This document shows positions 15,947-25,378 of a DNA stretch of 64,000 nucleotides, in pieces. The stretch spans positions 6,200,001-6,264,000 of the forward strand of contig OZ245942.1 in the NCBI GenBank assembly GCA_965230065.1. The letters run 5' to 3'. Each line of letters starts with the position of its first letter. Position 1 is the stretch's first letter. The notes under the pieces are model-generated. The model did not search any database. It had not been told where the DNA came from and was given only the letters and a program-made list of their open reading frames with translations. The position numbers were made by a program, and so were the translations under genes. This DNA comes from G965230065 sp965230065. Lineage in GTDB: Bacteria > Bacteroidota > Bacteroidia > Cytophagales > Cyclobacteriaceae.

Positions 15947-16924
15947 ATGCCTACCAAAACAATAATTGCATATATCCTCACCCTTCTGGCTGCTACTGCC
16001 TTTGTACATGCGAAAATCACATGTATTACAGAAACGGCCGATTCATGCCATAACCTGAGCACAATGCAAGGGAATGAAGACATGCAGGCGATGTGCGTGT
16101 GTTATAATCAAAATGCTCCTCCTTTCGTACCTAAAACCGTATTGTTTAAAATCACTGCTTCCGGCACAGCAAAGGTGTCATATTTGTTTGGCACACACCA
16201 CGCCTTTGGGAAAGCTTTTTTTGATTCATTGCAAAATGCCCATCAGGCATTGTTGTCGTCAGACGTTCTGATCAAGGAAAATTTGAATACTCCCGGCCAT
16301 TTAGCAGAAGACATCATAAACCAGCGTAAAACACAAACCCCATGGACTAAATATTTAAATAAAGCGGATTATCAATTTGTTAGTAATATTTTCTCAGACA
16401 ACCTGGATGTTTTCCTTAAAATGACCCCAACGGAATTGCACGTTTTTTTGAGCCGGCACTATAAAGAAAATGTATGCCTGTCTAAAGACACCTCCGGTGT
16501 TTATTTTTCTTTGGATGACTATATCGGCTCTATAGGGGAAGAAAACAATTTAGAACTGATTGGACTGGAAACTACTGAAGAACAGCTTGAAGTTATCCGA
16601 AAAGATGTGGAAGGTATGCCCAGAAAAGTACACAAAAAACGACTGGCTGTATTGATCAAAAACATTAGGCTGGCAAGCAGTGATCACTGCGCTGAAATTG
16701 AATGGTACCGGAATATGGACTTTGATTACAAGCTGGAACAGCCCTGCCGGAATGCATTGGTATTAACAGACAGGAATAACAAATGGATGTCAGAAATAAA
16801 AAGCCTCATACAAACCCAAAATTGCTTTATTGCTGTGGGATTAAGCCATTTGATGTTCGCATGTGGATTAATTAATCAATTAACGAGATTGGGTTATACT
16901 ATTACTCCTGTTGCAGTGCAATAA
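15947..16924 (+). CDS. Exported TraB/GumN family protein
   Basis: A 325-residue protein with signal peptide MPTKTIIAYILTLLAATAF ending near VHAK. The TraB/GumN (PF01963-type) landmarks are SYLFGTHHAFGKAF with the conserved GTHH near residue 83, LELIGLETTEEQLEVI in the middle, and CFIAVGLSHLMFACGLINQL near the end, where GLSHL replaces the usual GxxHL. This fold is related to Tiki-type metalloproteases, so a periplasmic hydrolase role is possible. Several cysteines in the mature N-terminal segment may form disulfides. It stands alone on the plus strand next to a leftward operon. Confidence 0.85.
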   Translation: MPTKTIIAYILTLLAATAFVHAKITCITETADSCHNLSTMQGNEDMQAMCVCYNQNAPPFVPKTVLFKITASGTAKVSYLFGTHHAFGKAFFDSLQNAHQALLSSDVLIKENLNTPGHLAEDIINQRKTQTPWTKYLNKADYQFVSNIFSDNLDVFLKMTPTELHVFLSRHYKENVCLSKDTSGVYFSLDDYIGSIGEENNLELIGLETTEEQLEVIRKDVEGMPRKVHKKRLAVLIKNIRLASSDHCAEIEWYRNMDFDYKLEQPCRNALVLTDRNNKWMSEIKSLIQTQNCFIAVGLSHLMFACGLINQLTRLGYTITPVAVQ

Positions 16925-16952
16925 ATGAAGGCTCCACACCTGACAATTGCCC

Positions 16953-17570
16953 CTATATAGCGCAATTTTTCCCTATTTTCACCCTAAACTCGCTTGTTTT
17001 CACTTGCACCCTGTCACCCGATTCCACCACATTTGCCTGGCAGTAACTTCCGTTTACACCACAGTCTGTATCCAGGCGCAGGGAATAGGCAACTCGCATT
17101 TTTTTCAGCCAGCCTGTTGTTTCCGGTAATGCTGCTACCTTGCATATTGCCCCTTTGTCAGTGGAAAAAATTACTTCACGCATGTCCCCCACCATTCTAT
17201 CACCAAGCATAATGGGAATAACCACCTGCAAGGCACCTTTGTTATTTTTATATTTTGCATTGCCTTCCCTGTCAGTACCCGGCAAACGCTCTACATTGGC
17301 ATAAAAGTCTATGCGTCCGTTCACCCCCCGCACAGGTGTTTCCAGGGGAATGGAGAAAGTCTTGGGTGAAATGGTAACGTTCATGATACAGCTTTCGGAA
17401 ACAGGATCCCATTCCCATGGCGCATCGCACCTTGTTTCTTCAGTAGGCGGGTCAATAAAAAACCCTCTTACCTCAGCCCACCACCACGGGGTGGTACTTC
17501 CCACCAAAATGGCAATGGCTACTGCTACCAATATCTGGGTGTATGGACTGTTTTTCTCCTTGCTCGACAT
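16953..17570 (-). CDS. Membrane-anchored hypothetical protein
   Basis: A 205-residue protein starting MSSKEKNSPYTQILVAVAIA with one transmembrane segment at about 11-32 (ILVAVAIAILVGSTTPWWW). The remainder is probably periplasmic: a Cys-rich patch (CDAPWEWDPVSESC), strand-rich NGRIDFYANVERLPGTD, and two late cysteine pairs (DTDCGVNGSYC). No family was recognised. It starts 33 nt after the end of the lipoprotein gene upstream and is probably the last gene of a leftward run. Confidence 0.65.
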   Translation of the reverse strand: MSSKEKNSPYTQILVAVAIAILVGSTTPWWWAEVRGFFIDPPTEETRCDAPWEWDPVSESCIMNVTISPKTFSIPLETPVRGVNGRIDFYANVERLPGTDREGNAKYKNNKGALQVVIPIMLGDRMVGDMREVIFSTDKGAICKVAALPETTGWLKKMRVAYSLRLDTDCGVNGSYCQANVVESGDRVQVKTSEFRVKIGKNCAI

Positions 17571-17603
17571 AACTATCTGTTTTTTTAATCTGACAAAGTA
17601 CAA

Positions 17604-18233
17604 TTAGTTTTTAGCACTGCGGGATGAGAGTTTTTCGTAAAGGGTTTGGGCATGCAGCCTGGCCAGCATATTCACAGATTCGGGATCTGTAATGCTGGTT
17701 TGCGACGCCCAAAGCAGCTGCCCGGTCTCCAGGTTGTAAATATTGGCCTGTATGGATACATTCACCGATTTGATGCCTCCTTTTCCCTGTATTTGCCAGT
17801 AAATTTCCATCAAATTGCTTTTATAAGGCACCGGATACATCAAAGGTTCCTGCATCAGGGGCTCGTCTACGTACCGTATGTTTTCTTTCATCTCAACAAT
17901 GTTGAGGGAAAGTGCTGCCTGATACCCTTTATCCCGCATCTTCCTGCAAAAATTTTTACTGAAGGTGGTATCAGCCGTAAACTGAATGGAATGTTCTTCC
18001 CACCCGGCAGTGGCATGCACGCCCTGCTGCCTGAGCAAATTTACCATTTCATTTTCCAGAGCCATCTTCACCACCAGGTCTCCGTTCAGCCCCACAACAA
18101 TGTAGCTGTCAATGGAAGATACATTGGCCGTACTTACCGGGGTGGGCAGCTGCGTTAAAGAAATAGCCTGACAGCCGCTCAATAGCAGTAGCAAACACCC
18201 ATAAAAACCTAGGTAAAAATATTTTAACATCAA
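17604..18233 (-). CDS. Hypothetical lipoprotein
   Basis: A 209-residue lipoprotein: the signal FYLGFYGCLLLLLSGC places the lipidated Cys at about residue 21. The mature part is an alpha/beta domain with a final helix (NMLARLHAQTLYEKL) and a strand pair, VNVSIQANIYNLETGQLLWAS. This TGQLLW pattern is common in small outer-membrane lipoproteins such as DUF4136-like proteins, but the match is weak. It lies between the aldo/keto reductase and a membrane-anchored protein, all leftward. Confidence 0.7.
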   Translation of the reverse strand: MMLKYFYLGFYGCLLLLLSGCQAISLTQLPTPVSTANVSSIDSYIVVGLNGDLVVKMALENEMVNLLRQQGVHATAGWEEHSIQFTADTTFSKNFCRKMRDKGYQAALSLNIVEMKENIRYVDEPLMQEPLMYPVPYKSNLMEIYWQIQGKGGIKSVNVSIQANIYNLETGQLLWASQTSITDPESVNMLARLHAQTLYEKLSSRSAKN

Positions 18234-18256
18234 AGTTGAAAAAGGAAAAATATAGC

Positions 18257-19318
18257 TTAAGCCTTATAGTATTCAATTAGGTTGCCTTCAAAGTCTGCCA
18301 CTTTCTCGATAATTTGCTCCCGCTCACTTTCCGAGTAAGCAGTGAAAGATTTGGCCAGGCCAATTTTTTCCTTAAGCATTTCGGCATCATCTGGCCCCGT
18401 TACCAACACACTCACCGGCAACGACCACACAAAATGAAGAGCTTCCTGCACACTGAGCACATTGGGTACAATGCGGGGATTATCACCATGGGAGAAGTGG
18501 CGTGTGCCACCAAAAAAACCACCATTGGATAAGGTTTTCATGGCAATCACGCCCAAGTTTTGGTCTACCAGTTTGGGCAACACATTGTTGATAAAACTCT
18601 TGTAGTTGGGGTCAAAAGCATTGATGGGCATCTGGCAGGTTTGCAGTGCGTCGGTACTTTCCAGCATCCGCATGTGCGCATTAAAGTCGGTGTGGCCTGT
18701 AAAGCCAATGTGCCGTACTTTTCCGCTTTCTTTGGCCTTCAGCACCACATCCAGCACCCCATCTTCCAGGCGGTTATCCACATCCCCGGGGCTTGTAATA
18801 GAGTGAATTTGCCAGAGGTCAATGTAATCCGTTTTCATCCGGCGCAAGGAACCCTCCAAATGTTGCTGCATGGTTTTGGCATCCCGGGCAGTTGATTTGG
18901 TCATCACGTAGGCTACGTCCCGGTATTTTGGGCATAAAAACTCACCATACCGTTCTTCGCCTGTGCCGCTCCCATACGACTCCGCATTGTCAAAAAACCG
19001 GATACCACCTTCCAGGGCTGTTTCTATGGTCTTTTGGGCTTCTTTTTTATCCATCCGGGCAATGTGGGCGCCCCCTATCCCCAGCATGGTTACATAAATG
19101 CCGGTTTTGCCAAACTGCCGTTGCGGAAGCAGTTCCCCCAAACGGTCCCGTTCAATGGGTTCGGTGATAGGCTCAAAACTACCCGTAAGTTGTGTATTTG
19201 CTTCACCTGCCTGGTTCTCCTTTTTTCCCTGACAGGCAGCGGGCACCATAATGCCAGCGGTGAGGCCGGCCAATGACTTTAAAAAGGTCCTGCGGTCTTT
19301 GTGCTCATCTTTATTCAT
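18257..19318 (-). CDS. Tat-exported aldo/keto reductase
   Basis: A 353-residue protein. The N-terminus has a twin-arginine signal (DRRTFLKSLAGLTAG) followed by PAAC, which could be a lipobox, so the enzyme may be anchored in the periplasm. The aldo/keto reductase core shows the catalytic set: Asp in IRFFDNAESYG with the Tyr in the same segment, Lys in YVMTKST, and His in DLWQIHSI. NADPH-binding residues are expected near the C-terminus. Substrate unknown. It starts 10 nt after the stop of the TonB-dependent receptor gene, so the two are co-transcribed. Confidence 0.9.
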   Translation of the reverse strand: MNKDEHKDRRTFLKSLAGLTAGIMVPAACQGKKENQAGEANTQLTGSFEPITEPIERDRLGELLPQRQFGKTGIYVTMLGIGGAHIARMDKKEAQKTIETALEGGIRFFDNAESYGSGTGEERYGEFLCPKYRDVAYVMTKSTARDAKTMQQHLEGSLRRMKTDYIDLWQIHSITSPGDVDNRLEDGVLDVVLKAKESGKVRHIGFTGHTDFNAHMRMLESTDALQTCQMPINAFDPNYKSFINNVLPKLVDQNLGVIAMKTLSNGGFFGGTRHFSHGDNPRIVPNVLSVQEALHFVWSLPVSVLVTGPDDAEMLKEKIGLAKSFTAYSESEREQIIEKVADFEGNLIEYYKA

Positions 19319-19328
19319 ATTTTCTATA

Positions 19329-21197
19329 TTAAAAGTGAAAATTGACTCCTCCTAAAAAACTAATGCCCGGCATGGGAAACCCTTCCTGAACCTCATACGA
19401 CACATCCAGTAAATTGTCGCCATTGATGAACAAGTGCATCCATTTGGTGGCTTCAAAACGTAATTGGGCCTGCACCAGGGTGTATTTTTCCAGTTCACTG
19501 TCCGTTACAGGTGCCGTTCGCAAACCTGAAATATGTTGCAACCCGGCCTGTAATGACAACTTCTTGAAAGCATACCGGGCCTGAAAGTTAAGGTTTTGTT
19601 TGGGGGCGAATAATACGGCTTCTGAAGCATCCAACAAGCTGTAATTCAGTAAAAAATCCAGGTTATTGGTGGCAAAATATTTTGTTTGCAATTCAATGCC
19701 TTTGTTTGAGAAACTTCCGGTATTTCTTCTTTGGGGTGGGCCGGGCATGCCGGTAGGCACTTCCAAAATCAGGTTCTCTCCTTCCATGATAAACCCGGTG
19801 GCTTCAATGTGCAATTTATTTTTAAAGGCCGACTGGGCAATGCCAACTTCATAATTCCACATATTTTCGGGTTGCAGGGCATCATTGGATGGGGGGAATA
19901 AATACAAATCGTTCACCGTAGGGCTGCGGTAGGCTTTGGAGGCCGATGCTTTCAGGGTGGTGTTGTCATGCACCTGATAAGTGGCACCCACACCCGGCAC
20001 AGCGGTAAAACCAAACTGTGAATTATCAACCAGGCGAATGCCCCCGTTTACCGACAATTTTTCAAAAAAAGTATGTTGCACAATGGCATACGTTTCTGTT
20101 TCATTGATTGCATGCTGTGTGCCCAGTCCCACTTGGGCGGGTGGCGGCAGGTTGTTGTTTTCGGCGGTCCCCCCGTAATTCTTGTAATCAATACCCAGGG
20201 TAATGATATTATTGGGAATCAGTTTCAGGTTTTGATAGAAGGTAAGCCCCCGGTTGAAGTCATTGGAGTCAAAGCCATCAGAAAACTCATGTTGCCCAAA
20301 GTTATAAAACAGCTTTAAAGCCCCTTCTACCTTACCAAATTCGTTTTCAAGTGCAATGGCCGTTCTCCCTCTTAAATAGTCTCTTTTTTCATTTTCAAGA
20401 GGTTCGGCAGTGGTACCGGGAAAATAGTACGAAGCATCGGCAATATTCGCATCCACGGCCAGGGTGAGCTTTTCACTGAATTGGTAACTGCCTTTCCAGT
20501 AACCTGTGGTATTTGAAAAGTCGTCATTACCATCCTCCCGGAAGCCATCCGTTTGTTCGTGATTAAAAGAAGCAAAAGTGTTGAACTTTCCTTTTTTATA
20601 GCCTAAGGAGGCATTATAAACACCCGTATTGAACGACCCATACGCTACTTTGGCATTCCCGTGCAGGCCATCTTCCTGTGGACTACGCGTAATGATATTG
20701 ATGGCCCCGCCCATGGCGTTAGAGCCATACAAGAGGGAGGCAGCCCCCCGCAATACTTCTACCCGCTCTACATCTGAGGCTGTGTATGCATCGGCGATGG
20801 GATGGCCGAAAATACCCATAAACTGTGGTTGTCCATCTATCAATACCAGCACCTGGGTGTTGGGTGTACCACTGACACCCCTTATGCTGATATTACCTCC
20901 GGAATTAGGCCCTACCCCATACCCTACCGGATTGCGTGCATTCAGGAAAAAGCCCGGAACCTGGGCAGCCAGCACGGGAAGAATATTGGAAGCGCCACTT
21001 TGCTCAATGGTTTCCCGGTTAATGATTGTGATACTGGCCGGTACTTTACTTTTTTGCTGCTCTATGCGTGTGCCGGTAATCACTACCGGATCCAGCTGGT
21101 GCGTAGTGGTATCTTGGGCAACAACACCCCACACAGGAAAAAAAAGAAGGCTGAAAAATAAAAAATGAATGATTTGGTTTTTATACAACATCAACAT
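19329..21197 (-). CDS. TonB-dependent outer-membrane receptor
   Basis: A 622-residue receptor. The signal peptide MLMLYKNQIIHFLFFSLLFF ends near VVAQD. A TonB box-like start, LDPVVITGTR, is followed by the plug (VPASITIINRETIEQSGASN to GGAINIITRSPQ, about 30-160) and a 22-strand barrel ending GISFLGGVNFHF. It has no carboxypeptidase-like N-terminal extension, so it belongs to the BtuB/FepA-type receptors rather than SusC. The ligand is unknown; the S-component-like transporter and phosphoribosyltransferase encoded upstream suggest a vitamin or nucleobase. Its start overlaps the phosphoribosyltransferase stop by 11-17 nt. Confidence 0.92.
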   Translation of the reverse strand: MLMLYKNQIIHFLFFSLLFFPVWGVVAQDTTTHQLDPVVITGTRIEQQKSKVPASITIINRETIEQSGASNILPVLAAQVPGFFLNARNPVGYGVGPNSGGNISIRGVSGTPNTQVLVLIDGQPQFMGIFGHPIADAYTASDVERVEVLRGAASLLYGSNAMGGAINIITRSPQEDGLHGNAKVAYGSFNTGVYNASLGYKKGKFNTFASFNHEQTDGFREDGNDDFSNTTGYWKGSYQFSEKLTLAVDANIADASYYFPGTTAEPLENEKRDYLRGRTAIALENEFGKVEGALKLFYNFGQHEFSDGFDSNDFNRGLTFYQNLKLIPNNIITLGIDYKNYGGTAENNNLPPPAQVGLGTQHAINETETYAIVQHTFFEKLSVNGGIRLVDNSQFGFTAVPGVGATYQVHDNTTLKASASKAYRSPTVNDLYLFPPSNDALQPENMWNYEVGIAQSAFKNKLHIEATGFIMEGENLILEVPTGMPGPPQRRNTGSFSNKGIELQTKYFATNNLDFLLNYSLLDASEAVLFAPKQNLNFQARYAFKKLSLQAGLQHISGLRTAPVTDSELEKYTLVQAQLRFEATKWMHLFINGDNLLDVSYEVQEGFPMPGISFLGGVNFHF

Positions 21198-21615
21198 GGG
21201 TTATGGGTTCTTTCCAGGGCCAGTTTACACAGGTTTTGATATCCGGGAACAACACATAATCGGCTTTCCCTTTCAATACAAAAGTTTGGACTGTATGCGC
21301 CTTGAGTTTATCTTTGACTACTTCCAGGGTTTTACCACTTACGGCTACATCATCTACCAACAGTATTTTTTGGTTCTTTTCTATATTAAGGGAAAAGTCC
21401 TGTAAAAATTCGGGTTGTACCCTTGCAGGCTGGTTATCATCATCCCGGTAATTTACCTGCACAATATGCAGCCCGCACCTTAACTGATGTGCTACCAGGC
21501 TTGCCGGCACAATGCCTCCCCTTCCAATGCCAATCACCAGATCAGCAGAGGGCAAGGAAAACCGATGCAGTGCAGCAGAAATTTCCTTAAATGAAAGTGA
21601 TATTTTTTCTGCCAT
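21181..21615 (-). CDS. Phosphoribosyltransferase-domain protein
   Basis: A 144-residue type I phosphoribosyltransferase. DLVIGIGRGGIVPASLVAHQ is the PPi-binding loop region, and KILLVDDVAVSGKTLEVV is the 13-residue PRPP signature with the paired aspartates. The hood is very short, as in xanthine or uracil-type bacterial salvage enzymes, so the base is not certain. It lies between the membrane S-component-like gene and the TonB-dependent receptor and overlaps the latter. The arrangement suggests salvage of an imported base or precursor. Confidence 0.85.
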   Translation of the reverse strand: MAEKISLSFKEISAALHRFSLPSADLVIGIGRGGIVPASLVAHQLRCGLHIVQVNYRDDDNQPARVQPEFLQDFSLNIEKNQKILLVDDVAVSGKTLEVVKDKLKAHTVQTFVLKGKADYVLFPDIKTCVNWPWKEPITHVDVV

Positions 21616-21664
21616 TATACAGAAACACAGCGATAAGTGACTGAATATGAATTATTTAACAGAC

Positions 21665-22207
21665 CTAAATTGCATCTTTCTTTGCAAACTTAAGCACAAT
21701 GATGTTTATCAGCGCCAGCATACCAATACCCATCATTCCATTGGTAAGGGATTGGGTAAGAAAGTCCAGGGGATGGGTGCCGGGAAGCAAAGGAATGACC
21801 AGCAGCATACCGCAGGAAATCACTTTGGCGCCAATATATGAAAGCGGTGCGGCCACCCACTTCAGCGGATTGTGCTGTAACAGCTGAGAGGCCAGCAATA
21901 CAAAAACGATCAACTCAAAGCTCAAAATGGCCACAAATTGCCAAAGGGGAAATCCGGTAAACAGAAAATTTAGCAAGGGTGCTAAGGCTGCTGCTATAAT
22001 TCCTACATGCAGCCTGAAAAAGACAACCGCTATGAAAGGAATGTAAAACATGGGCAACAGCATAGCTCCCATCGGAATTCCCTGGTAAGGAGGAATCAGG
22101 TGTATTAAAAAGGGTAGCAAACTTGTAGAAAGCAAAATAGCAATCGCAGGCTTCAGTTGTAAACGTTGGGCTAAGCCTGTATCAAGGGTAAGCATTCGTT
22201 CTTTCAT
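21665..22207 (-). CDS. Membrane protein, probable ECF transporter S component
   Basis: A 180-residue protein with about five to six transmembrane helices (PAIAILLSTSLLPFLIHLIP, LLPMFYIPFIAVVFFRLHVG, FVAILSFELIVFVLLA). Length, helix layout and the GIPMGAMLLPMF and ALAPLLNFLFTG segments resemble substrate-binding S components of energy-coupling-factor vitamin transporters. The small Ala-rich helix 1 motif AxxxA of such proteins is only loosely seen. It is the first gene of the leftward operon. If correct, it takes up the ligand that the nearby receptor brings across the outer membrane. Confidence 0.5.
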   Translation of the reverse strand: MKERMLTLDTGLAQRLQLKPAIAILLSTSLLPFLIHLIPPYQGIPMGAMLLPMFYIPFIAVVFFRLHVGIIAAALAPLLNFLFTGFPLWQFVAILSFELIVFVLLASQLLQHNPLKWVAAPLSYIGAKVISCGMLLVIPLLPGTHPLDFLTQSLTNGMMGIGMLALINIIVLKFAKKDAI

Positions 22208-22419
22208 GGTACAAAAAGTTTATTGGTCATGGTTCAGTTTAAAATTAAGAAAAAAATATTTAAATGAAGATGGTTGCTTCATATTTCCCTTCAGGCGACA
22301 ATTTTCTGTTAGAAAACTAATCTTTATCAAAGATATTTAAACGACTTCATTAAACCTTTTCCAAAAAAATATATCTAATGCTTAACTTATATTTTTACAA
22401 ATATAGCCCAACAACCTTC

Positions 22420-25269
22420 ATGTTAAGATTCATATTTTTAATCGCATTCTCTGCCATTGCCTACCATTTGAATGCTCAGGTTTATTCCATATCAGGAAAA
22501 GTAGCTGAAAAAGAGGAAAAAACGGCCTTGGTGGGTGCCAGTGTTATACTTACCCAATTAACAGATTCCAGCAAGCTCGCCACTACTTCCACAACAACGG
22601 GCAACTTTATTTTTCAGAAAATGAAGCCTGGGAATTATCAGTTGCGCATTACTTACATGGGTTACAAAGCATTTGAACAAACTTTGTTGGTTGAAAGGGA
22701 AAATATTGAACTAGGCACCATTACCCTGGAGGAAGACATCAAAGAACTGGAGCAGGTAAAAGTAAAAGGGCAAATCCCTTTGGCAGAACAGCAGGGCGAT
22801 ACCACCCAATACAACGCCAATGCCTATAAAACCCACCCCGATGCTACGGCAGAAGAACTGATACAAAAAATGCCGGGCGTGGTAGTACAAAATGGAAAAG
22901 TACAAGCCCAGGGTGAAGATGTAAAAGAAGTACTGGTAGACGGAAAACCCTTTTTTGGGAACGACCCCATGGCCGCCCTGCGCAATTTACCGGCCGAGGT
23001 AATTGACAAAATCCAGGTATTTGACAAACAAAGTGAGCAGGCACAGTTTACCGGTTTTGAAGACGGGCAAACATCCAAAACCCTGAATATCATCACCAAG
23101 TCCAATATGCGCAACGGGCAGTTTGGCAAAGCCTTCGCCGGGTATGGGTATGACAACAAATACCAGGCAGGGGGTAATGTAAACATTTTTGACGGGGATA
23201 CCCGCCTGTCCATCATCGGGCAAACCAACAATGTGAATAATCAAAACTTCTCTACAGAAGACTTATTGGGTGTGGTTGGAAGCAATGGGGGTAACAGAAG
23301 GCGGGGCGGAAGAGGCGGTGGCCCCGGCGGACGTGGCGGTGGAGGCCGGGGTGGTTTTCAGGGAGGTAGCAGCGGAGGCGATGTAAACGATTTTCTGGTA
23401 GGCCAGCAAGACGGCATCACGACCACCCATGCCTTTGGGCTAAACTATACTGATAACTGGGCTGATAATGTGGAAGTTACGGGCAGCTACTTTTTCAACA
23501 TGAGTGATAACAGTGCCAACCAAAGGCTCAATCGTTCTTATGTGCTCCCCGGGAGTCAGGGACAAACCTATGAGGAGATAGATGAAAGCAATAGCCAAAA
23601 CATAAACCATCGGTTCAACTTGCGGTTAGACTACAAAATCAATGACAATAACTCATTGCTTATTCGTCCAAGCCTGAGTATTCAGGAAAACAACGGAAGC
23701 AGCCGCACTTTAGGGCAAACCTATCAGCAGGAATCCCTGCTCAACCATACCAATAATTTATTCCAGTCTGACTTATCGGGGATCAACTTTTCCAATATGT
23801 TACTGTTCCGGCACCGGTTTGAAAAAAGGGGGCGGACTTTTTCAGTGAATGTAAATACAGGATATAACAAAAACACAGGAGAAAGTCAGTTACTCTCTGA
23901 AAATCAGTATTTTGAAGAAACCACTTTTACGGACAGCCTGAACCAGTTTGCCGATTTATTGGCCGATGGGTGGAGCATTTCCACTAATATCATGTATACA
24001 GAACCTTTGGGGGAAAGAGGCATGGTACAATTCAACTACTCCACTTCCTTCCAGCAGAATGCATCGGATAAGTATACGTTCAATTTTTCAGAAAACACCC
24101 AGGACTATACCGATATTGATACCCTGCTTACCAATGTATTTTCAAGCAATTATATTGCTCATCAGGCCGGACTGGGGTACCGCTTCAATACCCAAAACAG
24201 AAAGTTGATGTTCATGACACGCATGGGCTTGCAGTGGTCGTTGCTTGATAGTGAAGAAACATTGCCTGATGTTGGCAGTATACAACGCGATTTCGTGAAT
24301 GTATTACCCATGGCTTTTGCCCGCTATCAGTTTACCGGTACCACTAACCTGCGATTCATTTACCGAACTTCAACCACTTCGCCCACCATGGCCCAACTGC
24401 AAAATGTAGTGGATAACAGCAATCCATTGCAACTTTCTATGGGTAATCCGGCCCTGGATCAGTCGTACCAGCACCAGTGGTTTTTGCGGTATGGTTCCAC
24501 CAATATTGAAAAATCAAACGTGTTTTTTGCCATGCTGGGTGGTCAGTTCGCCCAGGACTACATTGGGAACAGCACCCTCATTGCTGAGCAGGATACGGTC
24601 ATTACCGATGGTTTTGTCCTCCCGGCGGGTTCCCAACTTTCCCGGCCGGTAAACCTGGATGGCTACTGGAACCTCAGGTCTTATATAACCTATGGCATGC
24701 CTTTGGGATTTCTGAAGTCTAATTTAAATATGGACGCGTCAGCCACATATAGCCGCCTTCCGGGCATCATTAATGATGCTTTGGGTTTCACCAATAATTA
24801 TACGTTGGGCACCGGATTGGTTTTGAGTAGCAATATTTCTGAAAATGTGGACTTTACACTTTCGGCCCGCCCTTCTTATAACTGGGCCTTCAATACCATT
24901 CAGGAAGATTTAAATACGGATTATCTTAACTTAAATTCTTCAGCAAGGGTCAACCTTATCTTTTGGAAAGGGCTGGTATTCCGTACTGACTTGACGCATC
25001 AGTTTTACAACGGGTTATCAGAAGGATATGATCAAAATTACTTTCTATGGAATGCCAGCATTGGCAAAAAACTATTCAAAAACCAGTTGGGTGAAATCAA
25101 GCTTTCCGTTTTTGATATTCTCAAAGAAAACACCAGCATACAGCGCACAGTAAGCGATGCTTACGTAGAAGATGTACAAACCCAGGTATTGCAGCAATAC
25201 TTTATGCTGACTTTCACGTATAATCTGCGGAATTTTAAAGTTGGGGAGGAGAGTGATAGTAGGCAGTAG
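22420..25269 (+). CDS. Outer-membrane beta-barrel protein with CarboxypepD-like domain
   Basis: About 949 residues from ATG 22420 (MLRFIFLIAFSAIAYHLNAQ, signal peptide). A CarboxypepD_reg-like domain (residues about 20-105, KVAEKEEKTALVGASVILTQ and MKPGNYQLRITYMGYKAFE) is followed by a plug-like region with EELIQKMPGVVVQNGKVQAQ, then a barrel of the OMP_b-brl_3 family ending in FMLTFTYNLRN. Around residues 290-325 lies a striking Gly/Arg-rich stretch (RRRGGRGGGPGGRGGGG), probably an extracellular or disordered loop. These barrels are TonB-linked; the ligand is unknown. The upstream in-frame ATG at 22378 would only lengthen the signal peptide. Confidence 0.88.
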   Translation: MLRFIFLIAFSAIAYHLNAQVYSISGKVAEKEEKTALVGASVILTQLTDSSKLATTSTTTGNFIFQKMKPGNYQLRITYMGYKAFEQTLLVERENIELGTITLEEDIKELEQVKVKGQIPLAEQQGDTTQYNANAYKTHPDATAEELIQKMPGVVVQNGKVQAQGEDVKEVLVDGKPFFGNDPMAALRNLPAEVIDKIQVFDKQSEQAQFTGFEDGQTSKTLNIITKSNMRNGQFGKAFAGYGYDNKYQAGGNVNIFDGDTRLSIIGQTNNVNNQNFSTEDLLGVVGSNGGNRRRGGRGGGPGGRGGGGRGGFQGGSSGGDVNDFLVGQQDGITTTHAFGLNYTDNWADNVEVTGSYFFNMSDNSANQRLNRSYVLPGSQGQTYEEIDESNSQNINHRFNLRLDYKINDNNSLLIRPSLSIQENNGSSRTLGQTYQQESLLNHTNNLFQSDLSGINFSNMLLFRHRFEKRGRTFSVNVNTGYNKNTGESQLLSENQYFEETTFTDSLNQFADLLADGWSISTNIMYTEPLGERGMVQFNYSTSFQQNASDKYTFNFSENTQDYTDIDTLLTNVFSSNYIAHQAGLGYRFNTQNRKLMFMTRMGLQWSLLDSEETLPDVGSIQRDFVNVLPMAFARYQFTGTTNLRFIYRTSTTSPTMAQLQNVVDNSNPLQLSMGNPALDQSYQHQWFLRYGSTNIEKSNVFFAMLGGQFAQDYIGNSTLIAEQDTVITDGFVLPAGSQLSRPVNLDGYWNLRSYITYGMPLGFLKSNLNMDASATYSRLPGIINDALGFTNNYTLGTGLVLSSNISENVDFTLSARPSYNWAFNTIQEDLNTDYLNLNSSARVNLIFWKGLVFRTDLTHQFYNGLSEGYDQNYFLWNASIGKKLFKNQLGEIKLSVFDILKENTSIQRTVSDAYVEDVQTQVLQQYFMLTFTYNLRNFKVGEESDSRQ

Positions 25270-25378
25270 CAGAGGGCTGTGGTCATGAACATTGTCAAAG
25301 TGATTGGAACATCATGCTCATTGTGAATTCGTTGGTGTCCATTGCGGTTTAAAATTATTCAGGGTATAACTGTACTGA

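Noticed and set aside
17646..18158. Plus-strand 170-residue open frame
   Set aside because: Antisense to the lipoprotein gene with a good signal peptide; no domain seen.
20629..21168. Plus-strand 179-residue open frame
   Set aside because: Antisense to the plug region of the TonB-dependent receptor.
22208..22377. Cobalamin or other riboswitch before the receptor operon
   Set aside because: No conserved B12-box or other riboswitch core could be recognised in this A+T-rich gap.
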